Counted from the first letter of the stretch, positions 8,151-16,968 are shown. The stretch is 64,000 nt of DNA from Vibrio proteolyticus NBRC 13287 (GCF_000467125.1 NZ_BATJ01000001.1:372001-436000); one strand, 5' to 3'. A program made the numbers and translations. The notes: generated by a model from the sequence alone, not told the origin.

Positions 8151-9311
8151 TCAAACAACAAGGTAACGGCACAGCCGGTTTCGTCCCTGTTCTTTTGCTT
8201 TGTACAGCGCAATATCAGCTTCTTTGATCGCCGTGCTGATGTCACCACCTGGCTCGATAATGCTGGTACCGATACTCATTGAAACCTTAACCCGGCCATG
8301 TTCCACCGGAATTGAGGTCGCTTCAACGACCAAACGCAGTGCGTCGAGTTTATGATAAGCCATCGCTTGCGTATTGATTGGCAACATCACCACAAACTCT
8401 TCTCCGCCATATCGCGCCACCAAATCTTCGTCTGCAAAATGCTTCTGAAATATTTGACTTAAATACTGCAAGACTTTGTCACCACTTTCGTGGCCAAACG
8501 AGTCATTGATGTCCTTAAAATGGTCGAGGTCAAGCATCGCCAGTAAGTGCGGTTTGGACTGTTTAGCCACCTTCTGGCTGGCTTTATCGATGAAATAACG
8601 CCGGTTAAACATCCCGGTCAAACTGTCTTTGATCGCACGTTGATAGTGCCAGTCAATTTCATCATAGAAAAACAGTGACAATACCGCCCCCAATGAAGAG
8701 ATCACCAAAATGCTCTGAACAAACGCAGACAAACTGTGGTAAACAATAGTGGCATCATACTGGGTCATCGCGATATAAGGCAGATATAAAAGCGCTGTAC
8801 TGAACGCGATGCTGAACGTCAGAATTTTTTCACCCAGACGCCCGCTTTGCGTAAATTTAGCCGCTGCCAACGCCGCCACACCAAAGACAGCGGAGTGATT
8901 CAGCGCAGCCAGCATCACTCGTAACTCCAATGAATCCGGAATCGTCATCGTCAGGCAAATCTGTAAGCTGGTATAGGCGATGATATGCGCTAAGCCAAGC
9001 AGAGAAAGCCAGCGAGGTACCGCACGCCCATACCAGTTCAGCACGCCGAACAACAAAGCATAGCTGGCAGCTTGGTAAAAGGCATTATTGGTGGCAACTG
9101 AGTAGATCAGCTCCACCCAGGCTCGGGCAATACTGGTCAGATAACCCAGCCCCAGCAGGATAAAAAACAGCGTGAACCAGCTGGCGGCCACTGATTTACT
9201 GTGGGTCAGTTTGTTGCGCACCAGAATAACGAACAACCCTGCAATACCACTACTGGCAATGTTATTCAGGATGGTGGCAGATTTAAGTACATCCAAATCG
9301 GTCAACGTCAT
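8151..9311 (-). CDS. Membrane-bound diguanylate cyclase (GGDEF)
   Basis: 386 residues. The first ~210 residues are six or seven hydrophobic segments forming a membrane sensor module. The rest is a GGDEF domain starting at DSLTGMFNRRYF, with LDLDHFKDINDSFGHESGD and the active loop RYGGEEF, so it should make cyclic-di-GMP. The inhibitory I-site position five residues before the loop reads ADED instead of RxxD, so product feedback through that site is probably absent. The signal sensed is unknown. Confidence 0.9.
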   Translation of the reverse strand: MTLTDLDVLKSATILNNIASSGIAGLFVILVRNKLTHSKSVAASWFTLFFILLGLGYLTSIARAWVELIYSVATNNAFYQAASYALLFGVLNWYGRAVPRWLSLLGLAHIIAYTSLQICLTMTIPDSLELRVMLAALNHSAVFGVAALAAAKFTQSGRLGEKILTFSIAFSTALLYLPYIAMTQYDATIVYHSLSAFVQSILVISSLGAVLSLFFYDEIDWHYQRAIKDSLTGMFNRRYFIDKASQKVAKQSKPHLLAMLDLDHFKDINDSFGHESGDKVLQYLSQIFQKHFADEDLVARYGGEEFVVMLPINTQAMAYHKLDALRLVVEATSIPVEHGRVKVSMSIGTSIIEPGGDISTAIKEADIALYKAKEQGRNRLCRYLVV

Positions 9312-9389
9312 CAGCTACAACAATCAGCTTACTTATAGTTTTGTAGTTTCTATGTACCACAATAATAACTGTTTACCAAAATATTCACC

Positions 9390-9419
9390 CTAAAAGGCTC
9401 CCTAACAGGGAGCTAAATA
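9390..9419. terminator. Second hairpin downstream of the antiporter gene
   Basis: GGCTCCCT/AGGGAGC stem with an outer AAAAGGCT/AGCCTTTT pairing. It lies between the antiporter terminator and the cyclase gene and may work on both strands. Confidence 0.5.
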
Positions 9420-9454
9420 GCCTTTTATTGTTCTTGCAATTAAAAACGGATAAA

Positions 9455-9484
9455 AAAACAGCAGGCCTGAGCCTGCTGTTTTAG
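9455..9484 (-). terminator. Rho-independent terminator of the antiporter gene
   Basis: Read on the minus strand: AACAGCAGGC, a short loop, GCCTGCTGTT, then a run of seven T. It lies just after the stop of the APC-family gene. Confidence 0.8.
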
Positions 9485-9497
9485 ACAGAAATGGCAG

Positions 9498-10931
9498 TTA
9501 AAGCATGCCTTGCCACAACATCCCAACCGCCACAACCGCGACCAGAGTTAATGCACACGCACCAAGACGCTCTTTACCCTGAAACGGATATGTTGATTGC
9601 TGACGCTTCGCTTTAATGTAGAAATATAAGCCGGGCACATACAACACTGCCGACATCAACAGGTAGTTCAGGCCGGAAGCGTATAAGAGCCACACCCCAT
9701 ATAAGGTGGAACACAGGCCCACAATCAACAAAGCGCCACGATCGCGCTTTTCTAATGCCAGTTTCAGTGTAAACGCACCAACCAGAAAATACGGTACCAG
9801 GATCATCTCTGACGCAATCACCAACAGTGTGTCATAGGTACTGCCCGCGTACATAACCAACACCAGAGATACCTGGATACATATATTTGTCAGGGTCAGC
9901 GCTTTGACCGGACTCCCTGCGGCATTTTGTTGTGCATACTCGGCTGGAAACATGTTGTCGCGAGCGCACAAATAAGGCGCTTCGGAAGCCAGTACTGTCC
10001 AACTAAGGAAAGCACCGCACACGGACACAATTAATCCAGCGCCGATAATGTACTGCCCCCAAGGTCCCAAAATCGTGGTGAGCACTTTCGCCATGGACGG
10101 GTTCTGGAATTCCGCCAGTTCAACCGGCTTGATGACCCCCATCGACAACAGGGTCACCAGCACATAGATGGTCAATGCCGTCAGCAGGCCCAAAATAGTT
10201 GCCCGGCCAATGTCCTTGCGGTGACGAGCCCGGCTCGAAACCACCACGGCCCCTTCAATACCGATAAATACCCAAACCGTAATCAGCATGGTGGCCTTTA
10301 CCTGAGCCATCAAATCGTGCTCGGCGCCAAAGTGCAGACCGGAGAAATCAACCGTGAACGTTTCCCAATTAAACGCGACCATCGCACAGACAATAAACAG
10401 CACCAACGGGATCATTTTTGCAAACGTGGTGATCAAATTGATAAATGCTGCGGTTTGAACACCACGCAACACCAATGCATGCACCAGCCATAATAGTACC
10501 GACGCACCTGCCACTGATATCCAGGTGTTACCCGCCCCAAATATCACTTGATCTGGCGTATCAAAAACCAATCCCAGCGTACTGAAAACAATCACCAAAT
10601 AGGAAACATTGGCAACCATCGCGCTGAACCAGTACCCCCATGCCGAGCAAAAGCCAGCAAAGTCGCCAAAGCCTTCACGGGCAAAGCCGAAAACGCCGCT
10701 GTCTATATGAGGTTTATGATTGGAAAGTTGCTGGAAGGAAAGTGCGAGGAAAATCATGCCGACGCCGGTGATTCCCCACCCGATCATCACCGCTAGCGGA
10801 CTGGCAACGGCAGCCATATTCTGAGGCAAGCTGAAAACACCTGCACCGATCATCGAACCGACAACCAATGCGGTCAAAGAACCAAGCCCGAGTTTATTAT
10901 CCATGGTAAAAGTCCGGTATATCTCTGTCAT
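9498..10931 (-). CDS. APC-family basic amino acid antiporter (ArcD-like)
   Basis: 477 residues with about twelve hydrophobic segments. The substrate-binding loop of the first helix, VGSMIGAGVFSLPQNMA (near residue 23), is characteristic of the basic amino acid/polyamine antiporter branch that includes arginine:ornithine and lysine:cadaverine exchangers. No deaminase or decarboxylase gene is adjacent, so the exchanged pair cannot be named. It is an inner membrane protein transcribed alone, with its own terminator. A second start at residue 10 (MDNKLG) is possible. Confidence 0.82.
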   Translation of the reverse strand: MTEIYRTFTMDNKLGLGSLTALVVGSMIGAGVFSLPQNMAAVASPLAVMIGWGITGVGMIFLALSFQQLSNHKPHIDSGVFGFAREGFGDFAGFCSAWGYWFSAMVANVSYLVIVFSTLGLVFDTPDQVIFGAGNTWISVAGASVLLWLVHALVLRGVQTAAFINLITTFAKMIPLVLFIVCAMVAFNWETFTVDFSGLHFGAEHDLMAQVKATMLITVWVFIGIEGAVVVSSRARHRKDIGRATILGLLTALTIYVLVTLLSMGVIKPVELAEFQNPSMAKVLTTILGPWGQYIIGAGLIVSVCGAFLSWTVLASEAPYLCARDNMFPAEYAQQNAAGSPVKALTLTNICIQVSLVLVMYAGSTYDTLLVIASEMILVPYFLVGAFTLKLALEKRDRGALLIVGLCSTLYGVWLLYASGLNYLLMSAVLYVPGLYFYIKAKRQQSTYPFQGKERLGACALTLVAVVAVGMLWQGML

Positions 10932-11580
10932 GCGGAGGCGCTATTTTAGAGCGAAATCTGCCTGGCTACAGGCTTGTCGTGATCTGTGTCACTGAGATAG
11001 TGCAAAAATATACCTATTCATTGCCAACGATCAAAAAGCTGCGTGATTTTCGCTGAAAACTTCGCCACCTTAAAAGTATAAGGCTCCACATATTACACAC
11101 TTTTAAGTACAGATAAATAAAATATTCCGTTATAAATGAATATTAATCTATTCAATATCATTATTATGGTTATTTATGTGGTCAGCAGGAAAATAACTAT
11201 TCAAGCCATGAACGGACGATGCGATCCCTGCCAAGCTTTTATCAGCTTAGTCACTGAATCTGGCAACTTACTGACATTTATATGATGAAAAGCAATATTA
11301 ATTGGCTAAACTACTGATAAAAGAGTGATCTTAAGATTGAAAACGATGGATATTTACACACTTTAGACTGGTCAACGTCACTCAGGTCAGTGTAGAATCC
11401 CGCCTTACTTCAGAGTACACCGTTCATCACACACGTTGCGCGGTGATAACAATAATCTTCATAGCGACAAGCTCGACATACTCTGACGTCTTTGGCTAAC
11501 AAGTTAGAACAAATTTTCATTTGAAACACGTTTACTCACTTAAACCACTACCTGAATAATTTCGGTTACTTTGTAAGTCA
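10932..11580. other. 649-bp intergenic region between divergent genes
   Basis: An AT-rich stretch carrying promoters for the antiporter (-) and the 182-residue gene (+). A ten-base inverted repeat, CTTTTATCAG at 11236-11245 and CTGATAAAAG at 11314-11323, encloses about 68 bp. I see no ORF with a ribosome site and no tRNA. Confidence 0.45.
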
Positions 11581-12129
11581 ATGGATCAAGATAAATTTAC
11601 CAACGTATATCGACTACCTGGTTCGATCCAGGTGCGTATCGCCAAATGGCAGAAAACGTTTAAAGGCACGTCCGATATCGTGCTGCACAAAGCGCTCATG
11701 GCGCGGAATAAGCAATTTCAAAAGCCAGACTTCTTACCTAAGGGCTGGTGCGTTACGCTGTTTGACGAACAGGATTTTTCTATTACCGAACACGGTAAGT
11801 ATATCCAGACCGCCATGCGGACTCTCATCGATCGTAAAGTGTCTTATAAGCGCGTTTATTTGTCACGGGTCCCGCTTGAGAAAGCCAAACCCGCTCTGGA
11901 GCGCTATAAAGCGGAATGGGTTCAAAAACACAACCGCGTGGCAAAAAAATATAATCAGATCAAAAAGAAAGAGCTGATCAATCTGGCGAAAGAAGAATCC
12001 GAAACACTCTATCCTTCAATCCCGAAAGGTGAATTTGATCGACACCTCTGGAATCGTCTGGTGCGTTCAATGTTCGGGCCAGATAAAAAATATACCAACC
12101 CCTACTTTGTCAAAAAAGCCGATTTTTAA
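11581..12129 (+). CDS. Uncharacterised basic protein, 182 aa
   Basis: I do not recognise the family. The protein is soluble, strongly basic and aromatic-rich. It has a central helical, charged stretch (LEKAKPALERYKAEWVQKHNRVAKKYNQIKKKELINLAKEE, split here as residues ~100-140) and ends in an aromatic basic tail (DKKYTNPYFVKK). There is no signal peptide or membrane segment. The ribosome site before ATG 11581 is weak. A long 5' region precedes it and a strong terminator follows, so it is a monocistronic unit. Basic charge hints at nucleic acid binding, which is inference only. Confidence 0.6.
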   Translation: MDQDKFTNVYRLPGSIQVRIAKWQKTFKGTSDIVLHKALMARNKQFQKPDFLPKGWCVTLFDEQDFSITEHGKYIQTAMRTLIDRKVSYKRVYLSRVPLEKAKPALERYKAEWVQKHNRVAKKYNQIKKKELINLAKEESETLYPSIPKGEFDRHLWNRLVRSMFGPDKKYTNPYFVKKADF

Positions 12130-12147
12130 GGCTGTATCTAAAAACGA

Positions 12148-12178
12148 AAAAGAAGCGCCACACATGGCGCTTCTTTTG
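12148..12178. terminator. Bidirectional rho-independent terminator
   Basis: AAGAAGCGCC / GGCGCTTCTT stem with T runs on both strands, placed between the 182-residue gene (+) and the PAP2-like gene (-). Confidence 0.85.
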
Positions 12179-12253
12179 CCTTTTACCGATTCCCTGACCT
12201 GCACTGTGAACCTACACTCTCGCCACTTTGGCTTGCTTCTACCAAAAGGGATT

Positions 12254-13381
12254 TCATGCTGAAACAAGCGTTAGTTTCGCGCAGACACGCCAAAGCAGAT
12301 ACGTCAGCGGCGCGCTGACCAAGCCATCCACGGCATAATGCCAACCCAATGCAAAGGAGCCAATGTAAATAACCGCAGCAAATAGCCAGAATAAGGCGCC
12401 AACCCAGCGGTTCACTGACGACATACCCAACGCCATCAGCACCGCAATTGATACGTGCATGCTCGGCATCGCGGAAATACCACTTCCCAACATCTCCTTC
12501 TTGTTCAGGTACGTGTCCCACAAATCATTCTGTACATTAAGAGCCCAAAGTTCATAGTCGCTATTCACTTTCAGCCACTCACTCTGCTGAGTCAGTAGCG
12601 CCATCAACTCTGTATAGTGCTGGTTGCCCGCATCCAGCCTCATTGTAAAAGCGGGGCCGGCAGAGGACATCAATAGAGCCAGAATCGAGCCCAGTAATGC
12701 CCAACAAAGAAGAAAACTGGCTACATAGTGAATTCGTTGGTTGCTGTTGGCAAATATTAAGAAGTAGAGCAGCACTCCCCACAATAATAAAAACCAGACG
12801 TGATAAAAGACATTCAGAATAAGTGTTATGTAAGGTGAATTGACGCTGTGATGAAACCATTTCCAAGGTTCATTCCCCGAAAATAACCACCGATCTGCGT
12901 GGTAAAATAACTCATCATATTTAAATGATTCAACCAGAGGGATCAACGACTTCAGTGTACTGTAACTCGACATAAAGTAACTGAACACGAGCATGAATAT
13001 CAAAACAGAAATGAGTTTGGCTCGATGTCCAAACAACACCTCCAGCTTGTTCCTACAACAGGTTACCGGGTGTTTTTCCCTACGAATCAACAATAAAATC
13101 CCGTATCCCAATACGAACACACCAACCGTTGCGGCCACAATCACCTGAAGAATATCGACATAGGACAAGGTCAATGAAATATCCTTTTCATAACCATAGT
13201 GATGAGAAAAAAGATAAGTAAATAAAGTAAAGATTAATATAATCACATAAAGAATGATGTCTTGTTTAAGGTATATACACACTGCTGAGCATTCTTTTAT
13301 CAAATTCTGCTTAATCGATACATTATTCGGCTTATTCGCAATCAGCATAGCCAAAGATTTTATTTCTTTTGTAAACATCAC
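12254..13381 (-). CDS. PAP2-like / inositolphosphotransferase-type membrane phosphatase
   Basis: 375 residues with about seven hydrophobic segments. The C-terminal part has the lipid phosphatase motifs: SAMPSMHVSIA (the SxxH motif with the first histidine) and GWHYAVDGL (the second catalytic histidine and aspartate). The spacing fits the PAP2_3 (Aur1/Ipt1-like) branch, in which an enzyme moves phosphoryl-alcohol head groups on membrane lipids. The N-terminal ~120 residues are an extra membrane region. The substrate is unknown and no lipid synthesis gene is adjacent. Confidence 0.75.
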   Translation of the reverse strand: MMFTKEIKSLAMLIANKPNNVSIKQNLIKECSAVCIYLKQDIILYVIILIFTLFTYLFSHHYGYEKDISLTLSYVDILQVIVAATVGVFVLGYGILLLIRREKHPVTCCRNKLEVLFGHRAKLISVLIFMLVFSYFMSSYSTLKSLIPLVESFKYDELFYHADRWLFSGNEPWKWFHHSVNSPYITLILNVFYHVWFLLLWGVLLYFLIFANSNQRIHYVASFLLCWALLGSILALLMSSAGPAFTMRLDAGNQHYTELMALLTQQSEWLKVNSDYELWALNVQNDLWDTYLNKKEMLGSGISAMPSMHVSIAVLMALGMSSVNRWVGALFWLFAAVIYIGSFALGWHYAVDGLVSAPLTYLLWRVCAKLTLVSA

Positions 13382-13579
13382 ATCATGTCATCGAGAAATA
13401 CATCACAGATTATGGAAAGTGTCTCTTTATTGCCAATTAACTATTTTAATTTCGGTATAAATACTCGTTATAGTCGGTTTTTCTCAGAGCATTTCCGTCA
13501 GCTACTCTTGGCCAACAGCTCCGGTGTTCAACGCAAATTTGATTTGCCCTACGCTGAAAATGTGTGTTAGCTTGCAGAT

Positions 13580-13636
13580 ATGAAACCGATCCAATCCCTT
13601 CGTACACAAACCATGTTCTGGTGGCGCTCTCTCTGA
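13580..13636 (+). CDS. Putative Trp-rich leader peptide upstream of trpS
   Basis: An 18-codon ORF, MKPIQSLRTQTMFWWRSL, with tandem TGG TGG at 13619-13624 and a TGA at 13634-13636. It lies about 100 bp upstream of the tryptophanyl-tRNA synthetase start. The WWR ending resembles the known trp operon leaders of enterobacteria ([14 protein letters not shown]). No strong Shine-Dalgarno is visible, and an in-frame TAG at 13568 fixes the 5' limit. Its position before competing hairpins suggests it senses charged tRNA-Trp through ribosome stalling. Coding is inferred from arrangement, not proven. Confidence 0.6.
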   Translation: MKPIQSLRTQTMFWWRSL

Positions 13637-13726
13637 GCGGCACTGAATTTCTACGTTCATTCGCCGCCGGAAGGTAGCGAATGATCTCAGGCATAGCGAC
13701 TCTCCGGCGGCAGCAATTACAGGAGA
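13621..13726 (+). promoter_or_regulatory. Attenuator-like leader RNA with competing hairpins
   Basis: Four pairings are visible. First, 13621-13629 with 13635-13643, overlapping the Trp codons and the leader stop (eight of nine bases pair). Second, 13657-13664 with 13677-13684, eight perfect pairs. Third, 13663-13671 with 13703-13711, nine perfect GC-rich pairs, mutually exclusive with the second. Fourth, TCTCC 13701-13705 with GGAGA 13722-13726, which would hide the trpS ribosome site and conflicts with the third. 13637-13641 (GCGGC) can also pair with 13663-13667. No U tract follows the third stem, so control may be translational rather than by termination. Confidence 0.55.
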
Positions 13727-13733
13727 TATTGAT

Positions 13734-14741
13734 ATGCAAAACGAACGAAAAACCATCCTGACCGGAGACCGGGCCACTGGCCAACTGCACCTCGGTCATT
13801 ATGTTGGTTCACTGAAACAGCGTATTGATCTGCAACATCAGCATGATCAAACCATTCTGGTGGCGGATATGCAGGGGCTGACTGACAATGGGCACACCCC
13901 GGACAAAGTCGCATCAAACATCCTTAATGTGGTCGCCGATTACCTGGCAGTTGGCATTGATCCGGCCAAAACCACTATTTGCTTACAGTCGCACATTCCG
14001 GCTTTGGCCGAGTTGACGATGTTCTACAGTAACCTGGTCACCATTTCGCGTCTCGAGCGCAACCCGACGGTGAAAAATGAAATCCAGTCCAAACAATTCG
14101 GGCGCTCCATCCCGGCCGGCTTTCTGACCTACCCGATCTCGCAAGCCGCAGACATTACGGCTTTTCATGCCACCCAAGTCCCTGTCGGAGACGATCAATT
14201 GCCGATGCTTGAACAGACCAATGAAATTGTCCGTAAGATCAACAATCTGGCAAATGAGTCTGTACTCGTTGAGTGTACGCCGATGCTGAGCCATACACCG
14301 AGATTACCCAGCACCGACGGCAAAAATAAAATGTCCAAGTCACTGGGCAATGCCATTAACCTCGGGGCAACGGAAAAAGACATTCGTGCGGCGGTCCATT
14401 CAATGTATACCGACCCTAATCACCTGCGTATCGAAGATCCCGGCCAGGTGGAAGGCAACATCGTATTTACCTACCTTGATGCTTTTCATCCGGACACCGC
14501 CCACGTGGAAGCTCTGAAAGCCCACTATCAGGAAGGTGGGCTCGGTGACGGGAAAGTCAAAGCTGAACTTGAGGCTTGTCTGCAAGCGCTACTGGCGCCG
14601 ATCCGGGCCCAACGGAATGAATTGCTCGCCGACCGCGCTTATCTGTGTGACGTGTTACGCGCTGGTACCGAGCGCGCCAACCGTCAGGCAACCCAAGTCG
14701 CTGACGCTGTGAAACGCGTTTTCGGCCTGAACCTATTTTGA
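13734..14741 (+). CDS. trpS: Tryptophanyl-tRNA synthetase (auxiliary type)
   Basis: 335 residues. It attaches tryptophan to tRNA-Trp. The class I signatures are present: TGQLHLGHYVG (HIGH motif) near residue 18 and GKNKMSKSLGN (KMSKS) near residue 198. The opening GDRATGQLHLGHYVGSL is typical of the second TrpRS type found as an auxiliary, often indolmycin-tolerant copy in several bacteria, and differs from E. coli TrpS (SGAQPSGELTIGNYMG). This suggests the organism has another trpS elsewhere, which I cannot see. AGGAGA precedes ATG 13734. The Trp-Trp leader upstream implies induction when charged tRNA-Trp is short. Confidence 0.93.
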   Translation: MQNERKTILTGDRATGQLHLGHYVGSLKQRIDLQHQHDQTILVADMQGLTDNGHTPDKVASNILNVVADYLAVGIDPAKTTICLQSHIPALAELTMFYSNLVTISRLERNPTVKNEIQSKQFGRSIPAGFLTYPISQAADITAFHATQVPVGDDQLPMLEQTNEIVRKINNLANESVLVECTPMLSHTPRLPSTDGKNKMSKSLGNAINLGATEKDIRAAVHSMYTDPNHLRIEDPGQVEGNIVFTYLDAFHPDTAHVEALKAHYQEGGLGDGKVKAELEACLQALLAPIRAQRNELLADRAYLCDVLRAGTERANRQATQVADAVKRVFGLNLF

Positions 14742-14805
14742 GACAAGCATGTTGCGCACTGGTCATTAACTAGAATCCGTCCGTCTGCTGGCGGATACCA
14801 GCCGC

Positions 14806-14846
14806 TTAAAAAAGCACAACGCCCCACTTCAGTGAGGCGTTGCGCT
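14806..14846 (-). terminator. Rho-independent terminator of the 135-aa gene
   Basis: On the minus strand, CAACGCC and GGCGTTG form a stem followed by GCTTTTTT. It lies between convergent trpS and the small exported-protein gene, and it may help stop trpS transcripts too. Confidence 0.7.
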
Positions 14847-14867
14847 GTTAACAGCGAATCTGTCAGG

Positions 14868-15275
14868 TCAGTCGATGTCGCAACTGATGCTGGATATCGG
14901 CGTCTCTGAGGTTGTAAAACAAACGTAGGCCGTTGCAGGTAGATTGGGACCGACACGGATTTTACTAACACTCAGATCGTCTTGTTTAAAGTTCACTTCA
15001 TGTGAACGGCGTGTCGAGCCATCAAAATAGGTGGCCTCAAAGCGCTCGCGCAACCAGTCGACTTGTCGCCCGCGGGTCACCGCCGTGGTAAACGTCACAT
15101 TGGCGCATCGCATCGGCGGCTTGCTGACGATCATCGCCTGCTCAGAGTCACGGTCAAACTGAACGGCTTTGACTGTGGGCTCAATATCGATGGGTTGAAA
15201 GCTCTCGACCTGACACTGGCTGGCAGCTTGCGCAATCGGTGATAAGGCGAGCAAAACAATTCCGGTCCACTTCAT
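14868..15275 (-). CDS. Small exported protein of unknown function
   Basis: 135 residues. A signal peptide of about 17-18 residues ends AQA. The mature part has four cysteines (one after the signal, one near residue 57, and two near the C-terminus), suggesting two disulfides in a small periplasmic beta protein. No family is recognised. AGGAGTC lies upstream of the ATG. It has its own terminator and no obvious operon partner. Confidence 0.65.
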   Translation of the reverse strand: MKWTGIVLLALSPIAQAASQCQVESFQPIDIEPTVKAVQFDRDSEQAMIVSKPPMRCANVTFTTAVTRGRQVDWLRERFEATYFDGSTRRSHEVNFKQDDLSVSKIRVGPNLPATAYVCFTTSETPISSISCDID

Positions 15276-15415
15276 AAACCTGACTCCTTATATCGGTACG
15301 GCTGACAGGATAGTTATTCTCAATGACCGACATTTAACTACATCCTGATGCGTCACACCAGCGTCATGCTTTAAAGCTATTGATTTCATTGGTATTACTA
15401 AGCTGCCTTATCCAT

Positions 15416-16057
15416 TCAGTGAAATACCGTTTTGTATGCTTCCGCAATGCCATCAATCAACATCTGAGTACCAATGACGGCCAGAATGAGGCCCATCATT
15501 TTCGTGATCACATTTAGAGCGCTTGGGCCAATCGCTTTCACCAAACGTTCGCCAGATAAGAACAATACGTACGTCAGTATGCACAACAATCCAAACGACA
15601 CGACCGTCACTACCGTTTCAATCACACCGCCGGTTGTTGCGAAGTTCATTGCGCTGGCAATGGTCCCCGGACCTGCCAGGATCGGAGTGGCTAAGGGCGA
15701 GACGGCAATACTCAGCACCGCATCACTTTTCTGCGGAGAGTACGCCTTTTCTTTGGTTTTGCTGTGTGTGCTATCGCCTTGCAGCATATGAAAGCCGATC
15801 AGAAACACCAGAATGCCACCGGTAATACGCAGGGCATACAAAGTGATCCCGAATAAATCAAAAATGACTTTGCCGGACACCGCAAAGGTGGTCACGATAA
15901 TAAAAGCAATCAGAACAGAACGAAATGCAACCGACTTGACCATCGAGCGCTCGGCATCGGCAGTCAGGCTTAGAAAAATAGGGGTATTGGCAATGGGGTT
16001 CATTATCGCAAACAGCCCCATAAATACCGTCACGATATGGATGATCAGTTCTTTCAT
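15416..16057 (-). CDS. MarC/YhgN-family membrane protein
   Basis: 213 residues with six hydrophobic segments. The MarC family motifs are seen: FAIMNPIANTPIFLSLT near residue 16 and SPLATPILAGPGTI in the second half, a pseudo-repeat with NP and GP helix breaks. This is an inner membrane protein of unknown transport role; the old link to multiple antibiotic resistance is not supported for the family. AAAGGAAAGGT precedes the start. It appears monocistronic. Confidence 0.9.
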   Translation of the reverse strand: MKELIIHIVTVFMGLFAIMNPIANTPIFLSLTADAERSMVKSVAFRSVLIAFIIVTTFAVSGKVIFDLFGITLYALRITGGILVFLIGFHMLQGDSTHSKTKEKAYSPQKSDAVLSIAVSPLATPILAGPGTIASAMNFATTGGVIETVVTVVSFGLLCILTYVLFLSGERLVKAIGPSALNVITKMMGLILAVIGTQMLIDGIAEAYKTVFH

Positions 16058-16155
16058 ACCTTTCCTTTCGAAATATCAATCAATTACGTCAGGTTAGTAT
16101 AGGCATGATTCCGGTTGGCGCGCTATGGTGGCGCGATTTCTTACCAGAGCATGGG

Positions 16156-16968
16156 TCAATCGACTGCGCTGACCCGGTTGGTCACACTCCCGACACCTTT
16201 AATGGACACTTCTATCTCATCCCCGTCGCGCAGCGCCTCAGTTCGTCCAGGCGTGCCCATAAAAATCAAATCCCCGGGTCGTAAAACAAAGTACTGACTC
16301 AGATACGCAATCACCTTGGCGGGTTTATGGATCATCGTACGCATCGTTTCTTGCTGAACAACTTTGTTGTTGAGCCGAGTGACCACTTCAAGATCACGAA
16401 AATCTACTCCTCGGGTGATCCGGGCACTCACCGGCCCAAACCCGTCACTGGATTTCGCTCGTATCCACTGTAAATCCTGAGCCTGCCACGTCCGCTCGGT
16501 CAGATCATTGCCAACCAGATAACCGAACACCGCGCTCATTGCATCGGCTTCACTGATATTTTGCGTGGTTTTGCCAATCACAACCACCAGCTCACCTTCA
16601 AAGTGCAGATTCTTTGCACCAGCGGGTAACACGACCTGCTGCCCTGACGGGATAAGGGAACTGTAAAGTTTAACGAACATCGGTGGATCAGCTCGTGCGG
16701 ACGACGCCATGTGGCTGGCGAAATTCAGCCCAACCGCGTACACATTGCCGGGAGCCACCGGCAGGAGAACCGTCACCTCAGACAATGACAGGCTCTGCTC
16801 AGACAGTTGAAACGTATCGAACAAATTACCGACAACTGGTTGAATTCTGGTGCCCTGAATCAAGCCATATTGGACCGTGCCACCGTGCAAATACCTCACA
16901 TACTGCTCTACCTCTGCGGCCGATGAACACGACCACAACAACACCAACAACAGATACACTCGCTTCAC
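16156..16968 (-). CDS. Fumarylacetoacetate hydrolase-family protein with signal peptide
   Basis: 270 residues from a GTG at 16968 with an excellent GGAGGG site six bases upstream; the frame is open to 17196 but that extension is poor. The first ~19 residues (KRVYLLLVLLWSCSSAAE) look like a signal sequence. The FAH fold follows, with VYAVGLNFASHM near residue 80, a LHFEGELVVVIG motif providing the metal-binding Glu pair, YLVGNDLTERTWQ, and a closing GDLIFMGTPGRT. Relatives hydrolyse or decarboxylate diketo-acids in the cytoplasm. An exported member is unusual (see findings). Confidence 0.8.
   Translation of the reverse strand: MKRVYLLLVLLWSCSSAAEVEQYVRYLHGGTVQYGLIQGTRIQPVVGNLFDTFQLSEQSLSLSEVTVLLPVAPGNVYAVGLNFASHMASSARADPPMFVKLYSSLIPSGQQVVLPAGAKNLHFEGELVVVIGKTTQNISEADAMSAVFGYLVGNDLTERTWQAQDLQWIRAKSSDGFGPVSARITRGVDFRDLEVVTRLNNKVVQQETMRTMIHKPAKVIAYLSQYFVLRPGDLIFMGTPGRTEALRDGDEIEVSIKGVGSVTNRVSAVD

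Noticed and set aside
13385..13570. 61-residue ORF just before the Trp leader
   Set aside because: Poor start context and no recognisable composition; more likely untranslated sequence upstream of the leader.
13580..13733. T-box riboswitch controlling trpS
   Set aside because: T-boxes are largely a Gram-positive device, and I find no specifier-loop stem or T-box consensus; the tandem Trp codons in an ORF explain the arrangement better.
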